From: Fretibacterium sp. | GTDB lineage: Bacteria; Synergistota; Synergistia; Synergistales; Aminobacteriaceae | Length of the DNA stretch: 64,000 bases | Assembly (NCBI GenBank): GCA_024695065.1 | Contig: JAILIX010000042.1 | Coordinates: 1 to 64,000 of the forward strand | Direction of reading: 5' to 3' | Part shown: positions 34,125 to 42,478 of the stretch, in pieces | Layout: every line of letters starts with the position of its first letter | Numbering within the stretch: the first letter of the stretch is position 1 | Program-made: the position numbers and the translations under genes | Notes under the pieces: generated by a model | Told to the model about the DNA's origin: nothing | Seen by the model: the letters and a program-made list of their open reading frames with translations, nothing else | Databases searched by the model: none

Positions 34125-35308
34125 AAAAATATGCGTTGAGCGTCTCGGTGGGGGACAGGGAGCTTTGTTTTATCATCGAGGGCAGAATCGACAGCACGAG
34201 CATCAGGGACTTTAACGACACCGTTGTGGCGGAACGCAGGAGATATCCTCATGGAAGGATTGTTTTTGACTGCAGCGAGCTGGAGTACATCTCCAGCGCA
34301 GGACTCCGGGTTCTGCTGACCCTGAAAAAAAAGGAACGAAACCCCATCCGTCTTATCAACGTCTCGCCGGAAGTTCATGAAACACTGGAAGTCACGGGCT
34401 TTTCCCGTCTCCTTGAAGTATTTAAAACCCCGCGGGACCTTTCTGAAGCGGACGTGCAGAAGATGGGCTACACCGGAAACATCACTGTTTACCGCATGGG
34501 GGAGGACACGCTGCTGAAAGTCTACTCTGATGGCACAAGCCTGGATGCCATCGAGCAGGAAAGAAAATATGCCCACGCCGCGTTCCTGAGTGGGGTCCCT
34601 ACACTCATTGCCTATGATGTCGTCACTTATAAGGGACAGTACGGAATGCTCTACGAGCTGGTGAAGGCTGCCACGGTTGCTTCGCTGATTGAGGCGACCC
34701 CGTGGAAGATGGAGCAGTACGCGGTGGATATGGGCAATCTCCTGAGGACCATTCACAAGGCCCAGCCAGAGCCCGGTATATTGCCGAAAACATCGGCCAT
34801 CTACGAGGGATGGGCACGGAGAATGAGCACCTGGCTTTACCCCCAGGAGATTGATAAGTTATGCCGTCTGATTCATGTTATTCCGGAAATGGATACCATG
34901 GTTTACGGGAACTTCCATCCCCGCAACGTCTTTATTCAGCATGGCGAACCTCTGCTCATCAACATGGCGGGCATCAGCTGCGGTAACCCCATCTTCGATC
35001 TGGGGGCCATTTATATGGCCCATGCCTCTGAGATGGAGCAGATGTTTCAGCACCCGGATATCAAGACCGTTCAGGCTAAAAAATTCTGGGATGTCATGAT
35101 CCGTGCTTATTTCGGGACGACAGATGCCAGCGTTATCAAGAAACAGGAGGACATCATTCAGGCTGTGGCTCTGTTGCGTTCTGCGCTTTCCCCTGCGGCA
35201 ACACCCATGTCCGGCGAGGAAGCGAAGCCGTTTATCGTCCAGGCCCGGCGAGACCTTCTCCCTGCGGTGGATTATCTGGCCGTCCTTTTGAGTAGCGCCA
35301 GATTTTGA
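34121..35308 (+). CDS. STAS domain fused to a kinase-like (APH-fold) domain lacking catalytic Asp residues, copy 1
   Basis: 395 residues. Residues 1-108 are a STAS anti-sigma-antagonist domain with the phosphoacceptor region ELEYISSAGLRVLL. Residues about 115-335 resemble the APH-fold family seen in Fibrobacter and Clostridia (TIGR02172-like): the ATP-site Lys in TLLKVY, EQERKYAHAAFLSGVP and YGMLYELV are kept. The catalytic loop, HGDFHPxN in active members, is YGNFHPRN (about 260), and the metal-binding IDM is INM (about 280). I infer a pseudokinase scaffold. Coupled by overlap to the PP2C phosphatase gene, whose likely substrate is its STAS serine. Confidence 0.78.
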   Translation: MKKYALSVSVGDRELCFIIEGRIDSTSIRDFNDTVVAERRRYPHGRIVFDCSELEYISSAGLRVLLTLKKKERNPIRLINVSPEVHETLEVTGFSRLLEVFKTPRDLSEADVQKMGYTGNITVYRMGEDTLLKVYSDGTSLDAIEQERKYAHAAFLSGVPTLIAYDVVTYKGQYGMLYELVKAATVASLIEATPWKMEQYAVDMGNLLRTIHKAQPEPGILPKTSAIYEGWARRMSTWLYPQEIDKLCRLIHVIPEMDTMVYGNFHPRNVFIQHGEPLLINMAGISCGNPIFDLGAIYMAHASEMEQMFQHPDIKTVQAKKFWDVMIRAYFGTTDASVIKKQEDIIQAVALLRSALSPAATPMSGEEAKPFIVQARRDLLPAVDYLAVLLSSARF

Positions 35309-35329
35309 CGGAGCCCCACGGTACTGACC

Positions 35330-37909
35330 ATGAAAAAAAGACGTCCAATCCGAAGAAAAGTCCAGCAGATGATGCTGTTCATCGCCCTGGCCTCTCTGGG
35401 CCTGACCAGTGTCGGGGCGCTTATCAGTATGGTGCTCATCCAGCGGGAAACCGGAGCGGCCCTGACTCGTCAGGTGGAACAGAATCTTAGAGACATTGTA
35501 GTCCACAAGGCCAACCTTGTGGATTCGGAGCTTGGCAAGTTCGCCGCGTGCGTCCGCACACTGGCCAATTTTCTTCATGACCTTTACACGGATCCCGGTG
35601 CCATCGAAAAAAGAAATATCCTGCCTCCTCACATTGAGAATGCAAACATCTACGCCATGCAGCGCAGTCTGGCCGGCCCGAATATCTCGCTGGAGGATAT
35701 CAGGGAGCAGATGTTTCTGCTGGGCAACACGGAGGTGATGTGGAGGCCCGTCATGACCGAGAACGAGGGCGTCGTCACCACAATCTACCTTGGCACGGAG
35801 ACCGGGCTGTTGCTCTCCTATGATTCCCAGTCCCAGATAGCCCTCCCTGACAGAGGGGACACAGAAACCTACTACGATTACCGCAAGTCCACCTGGTACC
35901 AGAAGGCGAAGGAGACGCAATCCATTTGCTTTACCGAAGTCTACCGGGATGTCTTCGGCCGGGGGCTGACGATCACCTGCGCGGCGCCGTTCTACGATGC
36001 GGAAGGGACCTTTGCAGGTGTTGTTGCTATGGATATCCTGATTTCAGACTTGTATAACGCTGTTTTGCAGCTGGACATAGAAGGTGGGGCCTATGCTTTC
36101 CTTGCAGACCGGCAGGGGAACCTTATCGGCCCATCGGGCATCAGCGACACGAGGACCATCCGCAATCTGTACTACAATGAGACCCAGGACATTGGCGACA
36201 TTGCCGGTCGGATTCTCCTGGGCAAGACGGGAGTATCCCTGTCGCCAAAGGGAACCTATTACGCCTATACTCTGATTGATATTACGAAATGGAAGTACTG
36301 CATCTGCATTCCAGAGGCGCAAATTCTTGCTCCTGTGCGCTCTGTAAGGCGCAACATCATTATCATGATGCTTTTGTTCCTTGCGGCAGGAATATGGATT
36401 ATAGCGCTGATTGCCAGGGGGAGCAGCACACTCTCCGAGCGTCTGACGGGTCCCATCGCTGCGCTGAGGCAGGATGTGGAGAAGATCAGTGAAGGCAACC
36501 TGAGTTACCGGGCTGAGGTCTATGATAACGATGAGATTGGCGACCTGGCGGAGGGGTTCAATATCATGGCGGACTCCCTCAGGGATTATGTGAAAAACCT
36601 CTCCGAAGTGACCGCTGAGAGAGAGCGTCTCGGGGCTGAGCTGGACATCGCGACGCGGATCCAGGCAGATTTGCTGCCGCGTCTTTTCCCGCCGTTTCCG
36701 GAGCGCCGGGAGTTTGATATTTTTGCCACTATGACCCCGGCTAAGGAGGTGGGCGGGGACTTCTATGATTTCTTCTTCATCGATGATGACAAGCTGGCTC
36801 TGGTGATAGCTGACGTGTCGGGCAAGGGGGTCCCGGCGGCGCTTTTTATGGCCATTGCCAAGACGCTTATTAAAACACGCTCTCAGATGGGAGGGACCCC
36901 ATCTGAGATATTGAACGACGTCAATAACCAGCTTTGCAGGGAAAACAGCTCTGAACTTTTTGTGACGGTCTGGCTGGGAATTCTGGATCTGCCCACGGGG
37001 AAGATAATTTCCACCAACGCAGGGCACGAGTATCCGGTCCTTAAGCGTGAGGGGGGAGGCTACCGGCTGATGAAACTGGGGAGTCACCCCGCTGTCGCGA
37101 CGATGGGTGGGCTGAGTTTCCGTGACGATAAGTTTTCCCTCCGGCCGGGGGACTGCCTTTTCCTCTACACGGACGGTGTGACGGATGCAGTCTGTCCCTC
37201 ATCGGAGAATACGTCGGCTTCGGATTCAGACAAGGAACTGGACGATCTCTTTGGAATTAACCGCATGATCAAGGCTCTGAACCGACATGGTGAAGAACCT
37301 GTGGAAAAGCTTCTTGCGTCCATGAAGGAAGAGATCGATGATTTCGTCGGAAACGCGCCGCAGTTCGATGATATCACCATGCTGGCGTTACAATATTATG
37401 GCGAGGGAGGGAAACCGTTGGACGAGGATTCGCAGAAGGAAAAAATAATTGAAGAATCTGTAGGGAGGGGAGGAAGATTAACCGTCGAAGCAAGGACGGA
37501 AATGCTTGATGAGGCTCTCGCCTTTATAGACAAATATCTGGAGGCTTATGGATGCTCACCGAGGTCTCAGATGCATATTGACATGGCGGCGGAGGAAATT
37601 TTCGTCAATATTGCCAGTTATGCCTATACGCCCAGGATTGGGACGGCACAGATCAGCCTGGAGATTGAGACAGAGGATACGCCAGGCGGGCAGGTGGACA
37701 CGGCTGTGATTACCTTTACGGATGGCGGCTTTGCTTACAATCCTCTTGATAAGCCGGACCCCGACGTAACTCTTCCTGCTGGTGAACGGCCCATTGGTGG
37801 CCTTGGTATTTACATAGTAAAGAAGACCATGGATACCGTCACCTATGAATATAAAGATGGCAAAAATATTTTGAGGATGCGGAAGCGCCTTGACGAGAAA
37901 GGAGAATAA
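35330..37909 (+). CDS. Membrane sensor PP2C phosphatase with fused RsbW-like ATPase domain, copy 2
   Basis: 859 residues with the same layout as copy 1: helix about 15-38, dCache sensor to about 335, helix about 340-362, HAMP about 366-420, PP2C about 455-690 (PAKEVGGDFYDFF, IADVSGKGVPAALFM, LYTDGVTDAV, QFDDITML). It continues with a HATPase_c domain (about 716-855): N box AAEEIFVNIASYAY, FTDGGFAYNPL and IGGLGIYIVKK, as in RsbW/SpoIIAB anti-sigma kinases. One chain may therefore carry both the phosphatase and the opposing STAS kinase. Sensors of the two copies are clearly paralogous. Ribosome site is weak. Confidence 0.9.
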   Translation: MKKRRPIRRKVQQMMLFIALASLGLTSVGALISMVLIQRETGAALTRQVEQNLRDIVVHKANLVDSELGKFAACVRTLANFLHDLYTDPGAIEKRNILPPHIENANIYAMQRSLAGPNISLEDIREQMFLLGNTEVMWRPVMTENEGVVTTIYLGTETGLLLSYDSQSQIALPDRGDTETYYDYRKSTWYQKAKETQSICFTEVYRDVFGRGLTITCAAPFYDAEGTFAGVVAMDILISDLYNAVLQLDIEGGAYAFLADRQGNLIGPSGISDTRTIRNLYYNETQDIGDIAGRILLGKTGVSLSPKGTYYAYTLIDITKWKYCICIPEAQILAPVRSVRRNIIIMMLLFLAAGIWIIALIARGSSTLSERLTGPIAALRQDVEKISEGNLSYRAEVYDNDEIGDLAEGFNIMADSLRDYVKNLSEVTAERERLGAELDIATRIQADLLPRLFPPFPERREFDIFATMTPAKEVGGDFYDFFFIDDDKLALVIADVSGKGVPAALFMAIAKTLIKTRSQMGGTPSEILNDVNNQLCRENSSELFVTVWLGILDLPTGKIISTNAGHEYPVLKREGGGYRLMKLGSHPAVATMGGLSFRDDKFSLRPGDCLFLYTDGVTDAVCPSSENTSASDSDKELDDLFGINRMIKALNRHGEEPVEKLLASMKEEIDDFVGNAPQFDDITMLALQYYGEGGKPLDEDSQKEKIIEESVGRGGRLTVEARTEMLDEALAFIDKYLEAYGCSPRSQMHIDMAAEEIFVNIASYAYTPRIGTAQISLEIETEDTPGGQVDTAVITFTDGGFAYNPLDKPDPDVTLPAGERPIGGLGIYIVKKTMDTVTYEYKDGKNILRMRKRLDEKGE

Positions 37910-37916
37910 CTGGGAG

Positions 37917-39110
37917 ATGGGGAAAAGGTACACTCTGAGAGCAGCTGTGAATGACAATCAGCTTGTGTTTACGGTCGAGGGCCGGGTTGACTCCGTGACC
38001 GTCAAGGAGTTTGAGGATATGGTGACCAGGGAGCGCACGGCGCATCCCGAGGGTGGAATTGTCTTTGACTGTGCGGATCTGGAGTATATTTCCAGCGCCG
38101 GGCTTCGTATCCTCCTCAGCCTGAGGAAAAAGGAGAAGGAGCCGATTCAGCTTATTAATGTTTCGCCGAAGGTCAATGAGATTTTGGAGGTGACGGGATT
38201 CTCCCAGCTTTTTGAGGTATCACGCGGTATGAAGGATATCTCCGGGCGTGATGTGCGAAAGCTGGGAGGTACCAGCAGCCTTACCATTTATCGCATGGAT
38301 AATGACACGCTCCTGAAGGTCTACTCCAGCGAGAAGAGTCTTGAAGCCATTGAGCAGGAGCGAAAATACGCACAAATTGCGTTTATGAGCGGGATTCCCA
38401 CCATTATCGCCTATGATGTGGTGATGTACAAAGGGAAATATGGGATGCTTTATGAATTGGTCCAGGTGGATACCGTCTCCTCGATTATGAGCTCAAGTCC
38501 TGAGGAGTTGGGGCAGTTTGCAGTGGAGATGGGGAAACTGCTGAAGGTGGTTCATTCCTCCGAGCCGGATCCCGGTGTACTGCCGGAGACCCAGACTCTG
38601 TATGAAGGCTGGGCACAGAAAATGGAGCGCTGGCTGCAGCCCGAGGAAAAGGAGGCATTGAATCGCCTGATTCAGGCAATTCCGCCGGCGGATACAGTAG
38701 TGTACGGGAATTTCTATGGACGGAGTGTTTTTGTCCAGGGCGCGGAACTGCTGCTGATCAATATGGCAGGCATCAGCTGTGGAAATCCTGTCTTTGATTT
38801 GGGGACAGTTTATATGTACTACGTCAATGAACCCCAGCAGGTTGTGAAGAACATGACCGGCCTCGATCCCGATGAAGCGAAAAAGTTCTGGGATGTCATG
38901 GTGCGCACGTATTTTGATACGAATGATGACAATGTAATCCAGAAGCATGAGGAGGTTATCCGTGCGGCCGCCCTGCTCCGTGCCACAGTGACTCCCGCGA
39001 TGGGGTCCATGCAGGCTGAGGAAATTGAGCGCCTTGTTGGACAGGCCAGGAGCAAAGTCTTCCCGGAAATTGACCAGCTGGCTGCCCTGCTGAGCACGGC
39101 CCATTTCTAA
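37917..39110 (+). CDS. STAS-kinase-like fusion lacking catalytic Asp residues, copy 2
   Basis: 397 residues, colinear with copy 1. STAS domain with DLEYISSAGLRILLSL, then the APH-like part with TIYRMDNDTLLKVYSS, EQERKYAQIAFMSGIP and YGMLYELV. The catalytic loop is YGNFYGRSVF, so both the Asp (now Asn) and the downstream Asn (now Ser) of the HGDxxxxN loop are replaced, and the metal site reads LLINMAGISCGNPVFDLG. Loss in both paralogues argues for conserved pseudokinase use rather than random decay. ATG 37917 lies 8 bases after the phosphatase stop, with AAGGAG in the end of that gene. Confidence 0.78.
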   Translation: MGKRYTLRAAVNDNQLVFTVEGRVDSVTVKEFEDMVTRERTAHPEGGIVFDCADLEYISSAGLRILLSLRKKEKEPIQLINVSPKVNEILEVTGFSQLFEVSRGMKDISGRDVRKLGGTSSLTIYRMDNDTLLKVYSSEKSLEAIEQERKYAQIAFMSGIPTIIAYDVVMYKGKYGMLYELVQVDTVSSIMSSSPEELGQFAVEMGKLLKVVHSSEPDPGVLPETQTLYEGWAQKMERWLQPEEKEALNRLIQAIPPADTVVYGNFYGRSVFVQGAELLLINMAGISCGNPVFDLGTVYMYYVNEPQQVVKNMTGLDPDEAKKFWDVMVRTYFDTNDDNVIQKHEEVIRAAALLRATVTPAMGSMQAEEIERLVGQARSKVFPEIDQLAALLSTAHF

Positions 39111-39129
39111 GAAAGGGCCAGCGGGAAAA

Positions 39130-39169
39130 AACGAAGAGAGCGGAGATTCAGATTCACGCTCTCTTCGTT
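39130..39169. terminator. Bidirectional terminator after the signalling cassette
   Basis: AACGAAGAGAGCG (39130-39142) and CGCTCTCTTCGTT (39157-39169) form a perfect 13-base-pair stem around a 14-base loop, between convergent genes. Confidence 0.8.
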
Positions 39170-39189
39170 AAAACACATGATGAGAGGCT

Positions 39190-39558
39190 TTACTTAATCT
39201 TTACCCCACCCTTTGCGAAGACAGCGAGGACTTCATCAAGGGATTTGTAGCCGATCTCCTGAGCAAACTCTTTGCCCTTCGCGTCGCTGAATATTAAAGT
39301 GGGGACATAGCGGACGTTGTACTGCCGTGCGACGTCAGGGTGATCTTCCAGGTAAATATGCTCGATGGCAATCCTGCCCTTATAGCGGGTCCGGAGATTC
39401 TTCAGGACCGGTTCCATCATCTCGCAGGCGGGGCAGGTGGTGGTGGAAAGCATCTTGAGAGTGGGGAGTTTTGCCTTCGCCGCCCCTGCGGGAAGACAGC
39501 CTGCCAGAAGACTCGCCAGAATAAGAATAATGGTAAGGGATAAAAACTTAACTTTCAT
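39190..39558 (-). CDS. Thioredoxin-fold lipoprotein
   Basis: 122 residues. A lipoprotein signal peptide ends with the lipobox LLAGC (Cys about 21). The mature part is a thioredoxin fold with the redox site TTTCPACEMM and the cis-Pro segment VRYVPTLIFS. Likely anchored in an envelope membrane as a thiol-disulfide oxidoreductase; partner unknown. ATG 39558 has AAGGAG about 9 bases upstream. It is a single-gene unit convergent with the signalling cassette. Confidence 0.85.
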   Translation of the reverse strand: MKVKFLSLTIILILASLLAGCLPAGAAKAKLPTLKMLSTTTCPACEMMEPVLKNLRTRYKGRIAIEHIYLEDHPDVARQYNVRYVPTLIFSDAKGKEFAQEIGYKSLDEVLAVFAKGGVKIK

Positions 39559-39919
39559 CGCAAACAGCTCCTTTCAATGATTGATTCACTCTTTGGGGGA
39601 ATGGTGATCTCCGGCTTCTGCGGAGAAACGGTGCCCCGCTTCTGTTATTTTACACCATTGAGGTCTGAGATTTTGCAAAAAATATCCCATTATGACCACT
39701 GAAAAACCCTCCTTTCATCATCTCCATGGGATCCGGCCATGAATATTATTCTTTCCAATGGCGCCCGGAACAGGCTCCCTGATTACTCTCATGTCCATGT
39801 GCGCCCTGCCTGAATTTGATGTTATAATCCCTTAAGAGAATAATAAGAAGGCCGGATACAAGTGACAGGCTGTCATTGTGTGATTCAGGGACGGCCGGAC
39901 TATCAAAGGGGACGATGAT
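39559..39919. promoter_or_regulatory. Divergent intergenic region with a palindrome
   Basis: No gene is seen in this 360-base stretch. TATAAT at 39823-39828 is a likely -10 for the plus-strand gene at 39920. The perfect palindrome TGACAGGCTGTCA at 39864-39876 lies downstream of it in the presumed leader and could be an operator or hairpin. Ribosome sites flank both ends (AAGGAG for minus, AAAGGGG for plus). Confidence 0.4.
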
Positions 39920-41113
39920 ATGGATGATAAGGGGCAGATTGTCGGGAGCGCCGATGTAGATGAAAACCTGGCTCTTCAGGTTTGGACGAAGGATCACGCC
40001 CCGCGTCTGGTTATCTTCAACAAAGTCAAGAACACGAAAAAGCTGATTCACTTCAGTTGGGTGGAGAAAAGAGACCGCAAACTTAACATCAAAGGCGCAA
40101 AGCGTGGGGAAACAATCTCCTATTCGGTGGAGGATTTTGGCCCCGCCCTACGGCGGATTTTCATCAAGTACGCCCGGTCCGAAAATGGAAAATTCCTTCA
40201 AAAGCTCAGGGAGTTTGTCGTTGACTTCGATAAGGTGGTTCACTCTCCGGAGCTGATATCAAATAAGAAGGAGCTGGCCATGCTCTCCGAGGATAAACGT
40301 TCCTCTCTCTGGGTGGCGGACTGCACAGGTGAGGATAAGACGGTGGGGGTATTCCGTCCTTTCTTTCCCTTTAACGAACAGGAGGCGGAAGCCGTGACGG
40401 AGGAGCGTCTTTCTTTCGGACCGGATGGCCGCAGTGCCGATGCATTGCTGAAGACAGGGGCTGTCTCTCTGCTGAAGAAGGCAAATCCGACACGCTGGCA
40501 CAATCCTGTGCGGCTTATGGCGGCGGCGATGCTCCTGGGATTCTCCTTCTGTGAGGAAGACGGTTCGGAGTTTGGAAATTCCCTGTGGGAGATGAAGCGT
40601 GAAGACGAGACTCCATCGCAGAATGTGGGAGGGCCTAAGATGAAGCATCCCGTGAGGCTGGCAACTTTCTCATTGCACGCGCCGGGGCTGATGCAGCTGG
40701 GACATAAGCTGGTTGCCTATATCCGGCACTTTGACACAGCAGGCGAGACAGAGTCCTGGGAATCAATGGACAGCACCAAAGAGCTGGAAGAACTTGGCTA
40801 TGCCCGGACACGGCGGTTTGATTTTCAGGAAAAGACCATTGGGGACGTTCCCTACCGAGTCACCCTTTATGAGAACAAAGAGAAGGAGCGCATGGCTCTG
40901 AGCTGCGAGCCGAGGGCAGCCACCGCGCGCCATAAAGGGGATCTGGTCTATACCTTCCCCATGGCTTCTTACAAGAGGGCTCTGAAAGAAGATACGATGA
41001 GCGCCACGGAGGACGATTTCTATACAATGACGCAGCTTATCTGGGCCCGTCAGTTCAGGATCTGGTATGACAACGTGGCTCCCTATATCGGCAGAATCAT
41101 TGGTCTGGTATAA
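39920..41113 (+). CDS. Protein of unknown function
   Basis: 397 residues, soluble, no signal peptide or membrane helix. I do not recognise the family. The N-terminal 70 residues (ALQVWTKDHAPRLVIFNKVK, KLIHFSWVEKRDRKL) are basic and beta-rich; the middle is acidic (NKKELAMLSEDKRSSLWVAD); the C-terminal 130 residues include FRIWYDNVAPYIGRIIGLV. Full-length and uninterrupted with normal codon use, so it is likely a real gene. It is preceded by AAAGGGG and a promoter-like region and followed by a terminator; it stands alone, giving no operon clue. Confidence 0.65.
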   Translation: MDDKGQIVGSADVDENLALQVWTKDHAPRLVIFNKVKNTKKLIHFSWVEKRDRKLNIKGAKRGETISYSVEDFGPALRRIFIKYARSENGKFLQKLREFVVDFDKVVHSPELISNKKELAMLSEDKRSSLWVADCTGEDKTVGVFRPFFPFNEQEAEAVTEERLSFGPDGRSADALLKTGAVSLLKKANPTRWHNPVRLMAAAMLLGFSFCEEDGSEFGNSLWEMKREDETPSQNVGGPKMKHPVRLATFSLHAPGLMQLGHKLVAYIRHFDTAGETESWESMDSTKELEELGYARTRRFDFQEKTIGDVPYRVTLYENKEKERMALSCEPRAATARHKGDLVYTFPMASYKRALKEDTMSATEDDFYTMTQLIWARQFRIWYDNVAPYIGRIIGLV

Positions 41114-41123
41114 ATCAGGGACG

Positions 41124-41147
41124 AAAAAAGGGGGCCGAAGGGCCCCC
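41124..41147 (-). terminator. Terminator for the minus-strand gene at 41153
   Basis: GGGGGCC (41130-41136), loop GAAG, GGCCCCC (41141-41147); read on the minus strand it is followed by a TTTTTT run. It may also stop the convergent plus-strand transcript. Confidence 0.8.
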
Positions 41148-41152
41148 TGAGC

Positions 41153-42367
41153 TTATCTGCAGTATTGCCTTGCCCGTTCCAGCATCCTGTTGCGGTCGAG
41201 GGGCCTGACGTTTTCCACAATCCAGTCGCGCATCGAGGCTCCCTCCGGGGTATCCTGAGAGGCGGACAGGAATTCCAGTTTAATCCCCAGTTCTCTGGCT
41301 GCATCATACGCCAGCACCGGCCACGCTTTGCCAATGTCGCCGATGATGGGCAGGCTGCCCTCATGCCGCGCAAAGGCGGACATTTCCATGCGGAAGGGAA
41401 TTTTTGCGACCTTTGTCTTCGGCAGGCCCTTGTCGATAGCCTCCTGTACTGTCTGGTTCAGTTCCGTTGCACGCCGCAGGTTCTCATCCAGGTCAATGCG
41501 GATCAGTGTCTTGTCCCGCAGGTTGTAGGTGGCCTGACCTGACCACGAGGCCCAGATGCCATGGCCCGTGTAACACTCAAAGGGCCCGTCGTGTATCTCC
41601 TGGGTCAGTGCCACCGCCGACTCGATGATGACGTCGCAGGCGGCGAGCATACGCGAGATACGCATGGAGCGTCCGGAAACAGGGAGGCTGTCGCCGATGG
41701 ACATCCCCACGGCCCCGCCGCCCACGAGCTGTGGAATGGTCACAAGCACGGACACATCTCCACGCGCAGCCGCTGCCCCCAGCATGGTCCGCGGATCGCA
41801 GCCCCAGCCCGCTACCTCCTCAAAAGGCAGACCATACATCCGCGCCAGGGCCAGAATCTCTGACGCAATGCGTTCGCCCCGAAGTCCCATCGGGTAGGCC
41901 ATGTTCCCCGCTGCCTTTATGATGTCGCTGTGGACCGGCAGTTTCTTTCCCCGTGCCAGCAGTTCGTCGTCCAGGGGCATTTCCTGCTTCAGCGACTCCC
42001 ACTCTTCGTCCGTCATGCGTGTGAACTCAAACAGGTCCCCCCGCGGCATAGTGTTCATGTCCATGCCCAGAGCTTCGGCGTTCACCCGGAATACACGGTC
42101 CAGTGCGCCGCCCATCTCGTGGGAGATAACCGCTGAACTGGTGGACACAGCGTCCACCAGCCCCACACGGATAAGCTCCGCGATAAGCGTCGTCACCCCT
42201 TCATGGATGTTGGGTCCGCTGCCTGTGACGACCATAACCTTTCCGCCGCGCTTTTTGGCCTCAACGATGCGCTTCACGGCCTCTGCAAGGGTCGCACGCG
42301 ACCGCTCGTCCAGCGCCGAACGGAAATTTTCAATCTGCGGTTCGCCAAACAATGTCTTCCCACTCAT
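41153..42367 (-). CDS. Conserved protein with a possible deoxyhypusine-synthase-like Rossmann fold
   Basis: 404 residues, cytoplasmic. Glycine-rich motifs VMVVTGSGPNIHEGVTTLIA, VDAVSTSSAVISHEMGGALD and LVGGGAVGMSIGDSLPVSGR suggest a nucleotide- or NAD-binding Rossmann-like fold. The pattern GP..H.G...A.LIR.G.VDA followed by a His resembles the deoxyhypusine synthase / LOR-SDH superfamily as I recall it, but no catalytic Lys motif can be assigned. Function is unknown. Start ATG 42367 follows GAGGTG. The gene stands alone between convergent 39920 and codirectional waaA, with about 110 AT-rich bases upstream. Confidence 0.55.
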   Translation of the reverse strand: MSGKTLFGEPQIENFRSALDERSRATLAEAVKRIVEAKKRGGKVMVVTGSGPNIHEGVTTLIAELIRVGLVDAVSTSSAVISHEMGGALDRVFRVNAEALGMDMNTMPRGDLFEFTRMTDEEWESLKQEMPLDDELLARGKKLPVHSDIIKAAGNMAYPMGLRGERIASEILALARMYGLPFEEVAGWGCDPRTMLGAAAARGDVSVLVTIPQLVGGGAVGMSIGDSLPVSGRSMRISRMLAACDVIIESAVALTQEIHDGPFECYTGHGIWASWSGQATYNLRDKTLIRIDLDENLRRATELNQTVQEAIDKGLPKTKVAKIPFRMEMSAFARHEGSLPIIGDIGKAWPVLAYDAARELGIKLEFLSASQDTPEGASMRDWIVENVRPLDRNRMLERARQYCR

Positions 42368-42478
42368 TATGCAACACCTCTTTCATTGCTAAGCTGTAAA
42401 AAATAAAAAAAACTTGCTTAGCGCTGAGTACATACTAACTCAATGGTAATATTGTGTCAATTTATGCAAAATACTATT

